Source: Acidimicrobiales bacterium (lineage in GTDB: Bacteria > Actinomycetota > Acidimicrobiia > Acidimicrobiales > JABEUL01). From it: a stretch of DNA of 5,438 nucleotides. The stretch lies in contig DAIDJA010000136.1 of the NCBI GenBank assembly GCA_027451605.1, positions 1 through 5,438 on the forward strand. Direction: 5' to 3'. Position 1 is the first letter of the stretch, and every line of letters starts with the position of its first letter. Shown here piece after piece: positions 3,927 through 5,438 of the stretch. The notes below the pieces were generated by a model that worked only from the letters and a program-made list of their open reading frames with translations, was not told the origin of the DNA and searched no databases. Position numbers and translations under genes: made by a program.

Positions 3927-5438
3927 CTAATCGTAATAGCCCATAAGATCAATTACCACATCTACGGACCCTGTGGAACCATTGGTAATAACTATAGAGC
4001 CGGCAGAAGATAGTGTAGCTATATCTAAGTTTGCAACACTATCTTCCGGACTAACCCAGTTAAGGTTGCTTGTTGCCGCAGTCGAATTGGGACTTATGGT
4101 TAAATATCCCCAATTAGTAGTGTTGGTAGCGGTAACATTAATAACTATGGCTTTTGCACTTGTCGGAATATTGTTTAAACCCGTAATGGGGATATTTAAA
4201 GATGTGCCGGGTGCCAGTGTCATTCCTTGATCCAAATAACCTGAATTGGCTCGTGTATCAAGTATTCTTGTAGGTGTCATTGGTGTATAACTAGTTTGAG
4301 TTATTGTAGAAGTTGATCCTGTATAGTATCCGGTTATATCTACTATGACATCGGTATTCCCCAGAGCATTAGTTATGGTAAAAGTTCCGGTTGAAGACAG
4401 TTCCGCAATAACTGAGTTAGATACACTTTGATTAGCCCCTGTAAAGTTAACAGAACTTGTAACAGCCTTACCGTTTGGACTCACGCTCAGGTATCCCCAA
4501 GCAGTAGTATTGGTAGCTGTTAGGTTGATAACCACAGAACTGGCATTGCTTGGAATAGAGTCTGTCCCGGTTGCATTTATTGTTATAGATTGTCCGGGTC
4601 CCAGTGTCTTATTTGGACATTGAGTTGTTGAAACTCTTGTATCACATATTCTCATTGGAGTCACGGGACTATATTGACCTGAAGCCAGGCTATCTGGCAT
4701 AAAGTAACCTTGTAGATCTACCACTAAATCGGTGTTGCCAAACTTATTATAGAAGTCAACTTTTCCGTCTTTGCCTATAGGGACGGTCACCAGATTTGCT
4801 TTAGTTTGATTTGCTGCTATCCAATTTAAACTGGAGCTAGTCGGAATCGTTGTGGAGTCCGGGTATACAGTTAAATATCCCCAAGAAGTTGTATCAGTGG
4901 CTGTTACATTTAATACTACCGCTGTTGCATTGTTGGGTATGTTATAGTTACCTGCTACATCTAAAGATAGTGTAGCTCCGGGTGTTAGGGTACCCCCTTG
5001 ATCCAAATAACCTGAATTAGCCCTGGTATCAACTATTCTCGTGGGTACTACGGGAAAGTACTCATTTAAAGGTGCGATAGGCATAACGGCATTTGATAGT
5101 GCTGATGCATTGGAACTACCCGTAGCATTGACTGCGGTTACGCTATAGGAATAAGAAGTTCCATTTGTCAGCCCCGTAACGGTATAGGTAGTATTGGTTG
5201 ATTTAGTATCTATAACTTGTCCGGCAGATGAAGTTATTATGTAATCGGTTATAGGACTCCCACCGTCATTGGGAGCACTCCATGTCAGAGAGACAGTTCC
5301 GTTACCGGGAGTCGCGACCGGAGCCGTGGGAGCGGAAGGAACGGGAGCGGGAATAACACTATTGGATAACGGGGATGCAAATGAATTTCCATATGAATTA
5401 ACTGCGGTTACGCTATAGGAATAGGAAGTTCCATTTGT
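3927..5438 (-). CDS. Fibronectin type III and triple-repeat cell-surface protein, 5'-truncated
   Basis: The reading frame is open from the right edge (codon 5436-5438) to the TAG at 3927-3929, giving 503 visible residues. The ATG at 5082-5084 lies at the end of an fn3 domain and is not the start. Domains in order: end of an fn3 domain (1-30), complete fn3 domain (about 34-119, with TVSLTW, DYIITS and GLTNGTSYSYSVTAVN), then three related domains of about 120 residues (127-246, 256-372, 384-502). Each runs from PTRxxDTR through TATxTTxWGYL to DLxGYY/F. The protein ends right after the third. Composition is rich in Thr, Ser, Asn and Gly with few charges, as in exported beta-rich proteins, so an extracellular adhesion or wall-associated role is inferred. 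No signal peptide, catalytic module or membrane anchor is in view. Such fn3-plus-repeat architectures are common in Actinobacteria, notably Acidimicrobiia, and lack a known function. The gene converges on ispE. Confidence 0.93.
   Translation of the reverse strand, partial: TNGTSYSYSVTAVNSYGNSFASPLSNSVIPAPVPSAPTAPVATPGNGTVSLTWSAPNDGGSPITDYIITSSAGQVIDTKSTNTTYTVTGLTNGTSYSYSVTAVNATGSSNASALSNAVMPIAPLNEYFPVVPTRIVDTRANSGYLDQGGTLTPGATLSLDVAGNYNIPNNATAVVLNVTATDTTSWGYLTVYPDSTTIPTSSSLNWIAANQTKANLVTVPIGKDGKVDFYNKFGNTDLVVDLQGYFMPDSLASGQYSPVTPMRICDTRVSTTQCPNKTLGPGQSITINATGTDSIPSNASSVVINLTATNTTAWGYLSVSPNGKAVTSSVNFTGANQSVSNSVIAELSSTGTFTITNALGNTDVIVDITGYYTGSTSTITQTSYTPMTPTRILDTRANSGYLDQGMTLAPGTSLNIPITGLNNIPTSAKAIVINVTATNTTNWGYLTISPNSTAATSNLNWVSPEDSVANLDIATLSSAGSIVITNGSTGSVDVVIDLMGYYD
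3933..4289 (-). repeat. Surface-protein repeat domain, copy 3 (C-terminal)
   Basis: Residues 384-502 of the visible protein. It begins YTPMTPTRILDTR, has the core VTATNTTNWGYLTISP and ends VVIDLMGYY, one residue before the stop. It shares the insert ANSGYLDQG with copy 1. Alternating hydrophobic residues suggest an all-beta fold. I do not recognise an established function for this domain. Confidence 0.88.
4225..4247. repeat. 23-bp exact direct repeat, copy A (repeat domain 3)
   Basis: These 23 bases are identical to 4996-5018 and encode the SGYLDQG segment of domain 3. The spacing of 771 bases is a whole number of codons (257), so the two sites are in frame. Confidence 0.93.
4323..4673 (-). 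repeat. Surface-protein repeat domain, copy 2 (cysteine-bearing variant)
   Basis: Residues 256-372. It begins YSPVTPMRICDTR, has the core LTATNTTAWGYLSVSP and ends VIVDITGYY. It differs from copies 1 and 3 by having VSTTQCPNKT where they carry ANSGYLDQG. It also contains the only two cysteines in the whole visible protein. An 11-residue Ser/Thr-rich linker (373-383) separates it from copy 3. Confidence 0.88.
4701..5060 (-). repeat. Surface-protein repeat domain, copy 1
   Basis: Residues 127-246. It begins YFPVVPTRIVDTRANSGYL, has the core VTATDTTSWGYLTVYP and ends LVVDLQGYF. It follows the complete fn3 domain after a short linker and precedes copy 2 after about nine residues. It matches copy 3 more closely than copy 2 in the N-terminal third. 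Confidence 0.88.
4996..5018. repeat. 23-bp exact direct repeat, copy B (repeat domain 1)
   Basis: Exact partner of 4225-4247, encoding the same SGYLDQG segment in domain 1. Copy 2 of the domain lacks this segment. Confidence 0.93.
5085..5339 (-). other. Complete fibronectin type III domain
   Basis: Visible residues 34-118. The strand-B tryptophan (TVSLTW), GGSPITDYIITS, and GLTNGTSYSYSVTAVN are standard fn3 landmarks, as is the proline-rich entry PSAPTAPVATPG. It lies outside the stretch that would be called if translation were started at the internal ATG 5084, so it is easily missed. fn3 domains in bacterial exported proteins usually serve as spacers or binding modules. Confidence 0.9.
5131..5168. 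repeat. 38-bp direct repeat, copy A (fn3-encoded)
   Basis: This 38-base stretch matches 5401-5438 with a single difference (A at 5154 against G at 5424). The copies are exactly 270 bases (90 codons) apart and encode the same TNGTSYSYSVTAV fn3 strand. The match may extend past the right edge. Confidence 0.93.
5349..5438 (-). other. C-terminal end of an upstream fn3 domain
   Basis: Visible residues 1-30 begin TNGTSYSYSVTAVN, which repeats the last strands of the complete fn3 domain, and continue to NSVIP. The rest of this domain lies beyond the right edge, showing that at least two tandem fn3 domains precede the repeat domains. Confidence 0.85.
5401..5438. repeat. 38-bp direct repeat, copy B (fn3-encoded, reaches window edge)
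   Basis: Partner of the 5131-5168 copy, 37 of 38 bases identical, in the same reading frame. It is truncated by the window end, so its full length is unknown. Confidence 0.93.

Noticed and set aside
3973..4230. 85-codon + strand open frame with hydrophobic stretches
   Set aside because: It lies antisense to repeat domain 3. Its membrane-like look comes from the complement of Asn/Thr codons, and it has no ribosome binding site.
3933..5438. Repeated DNA as a CRISPR-like or mobile-element array
   Set aside because: The repeats are in frame, spaced by domain length and encode matching protein domains, so they are explained by internal gene duplication.

Overview
The window carries a conserved housekeeping block on the + strand, followed by the 3' part of a large surface-protein gene on the - strand. 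From left to right: the end of metG (methionyl-tRNA synthetase, cut by the left edge), then tatD, rsmA (ksgA) and ispE packed with 1-nt or near-zero spacing, then about 200 bases of convergent intergenic DNA. The last feature is a - strand gene encoding fibronectin type III (fn3) domains and three copies of a domain of about 120 residues. That gene runs off the right edge.

The order metG - tatD - rsmA - ispE is the classic actinobacterial arrangement. In many Actinobacteria rpfB sits between tatD and rsmA; here it is absent. The IspE wording (EAEMVSLDLADTL, LAGSGST), the MetRS KMSKTSLN loop, and the fn3 plus 'PTRxxDTR ... GYLTV ... DLxGYY' surface protein fit the class Acidimicrobiia or a relative best. 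The base composition looks AT-richer than a typical soil actinomycete, so an aquatic or uncultured lineage is plausible. This placement is inferred from remembered family features, not from a search.

The housekeeping genes share no single pathway. They charge tRNA-Met (metG), act as a metal-dependent nuclease (tatD), dimethylate 16S rRNA (rsmA) and make the isoprenoid precursor CDP-ME-2-phosphate (ispE). The last three are probably co-transcribed, with a candidate promoter in the 159-base gap after metG.

The surface gene is the accessory part of the window. Its reading frame stays open without a stop from 5438 down to 3927, so the ATG at 5082-5084 is internal. The visible protein is 503 residues: the end of one fn3 domain, one complete fn3 domain, then three repeat domains ending four residues or fewer from the C-terminus. 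Long near-identical in-frame DNA repeats in it point to growth by internal duplication. I saw no RNA gene, CRISPR array, insertion sequence or evidence of a wholly new system. The most under-described element is the triple repeat domain.
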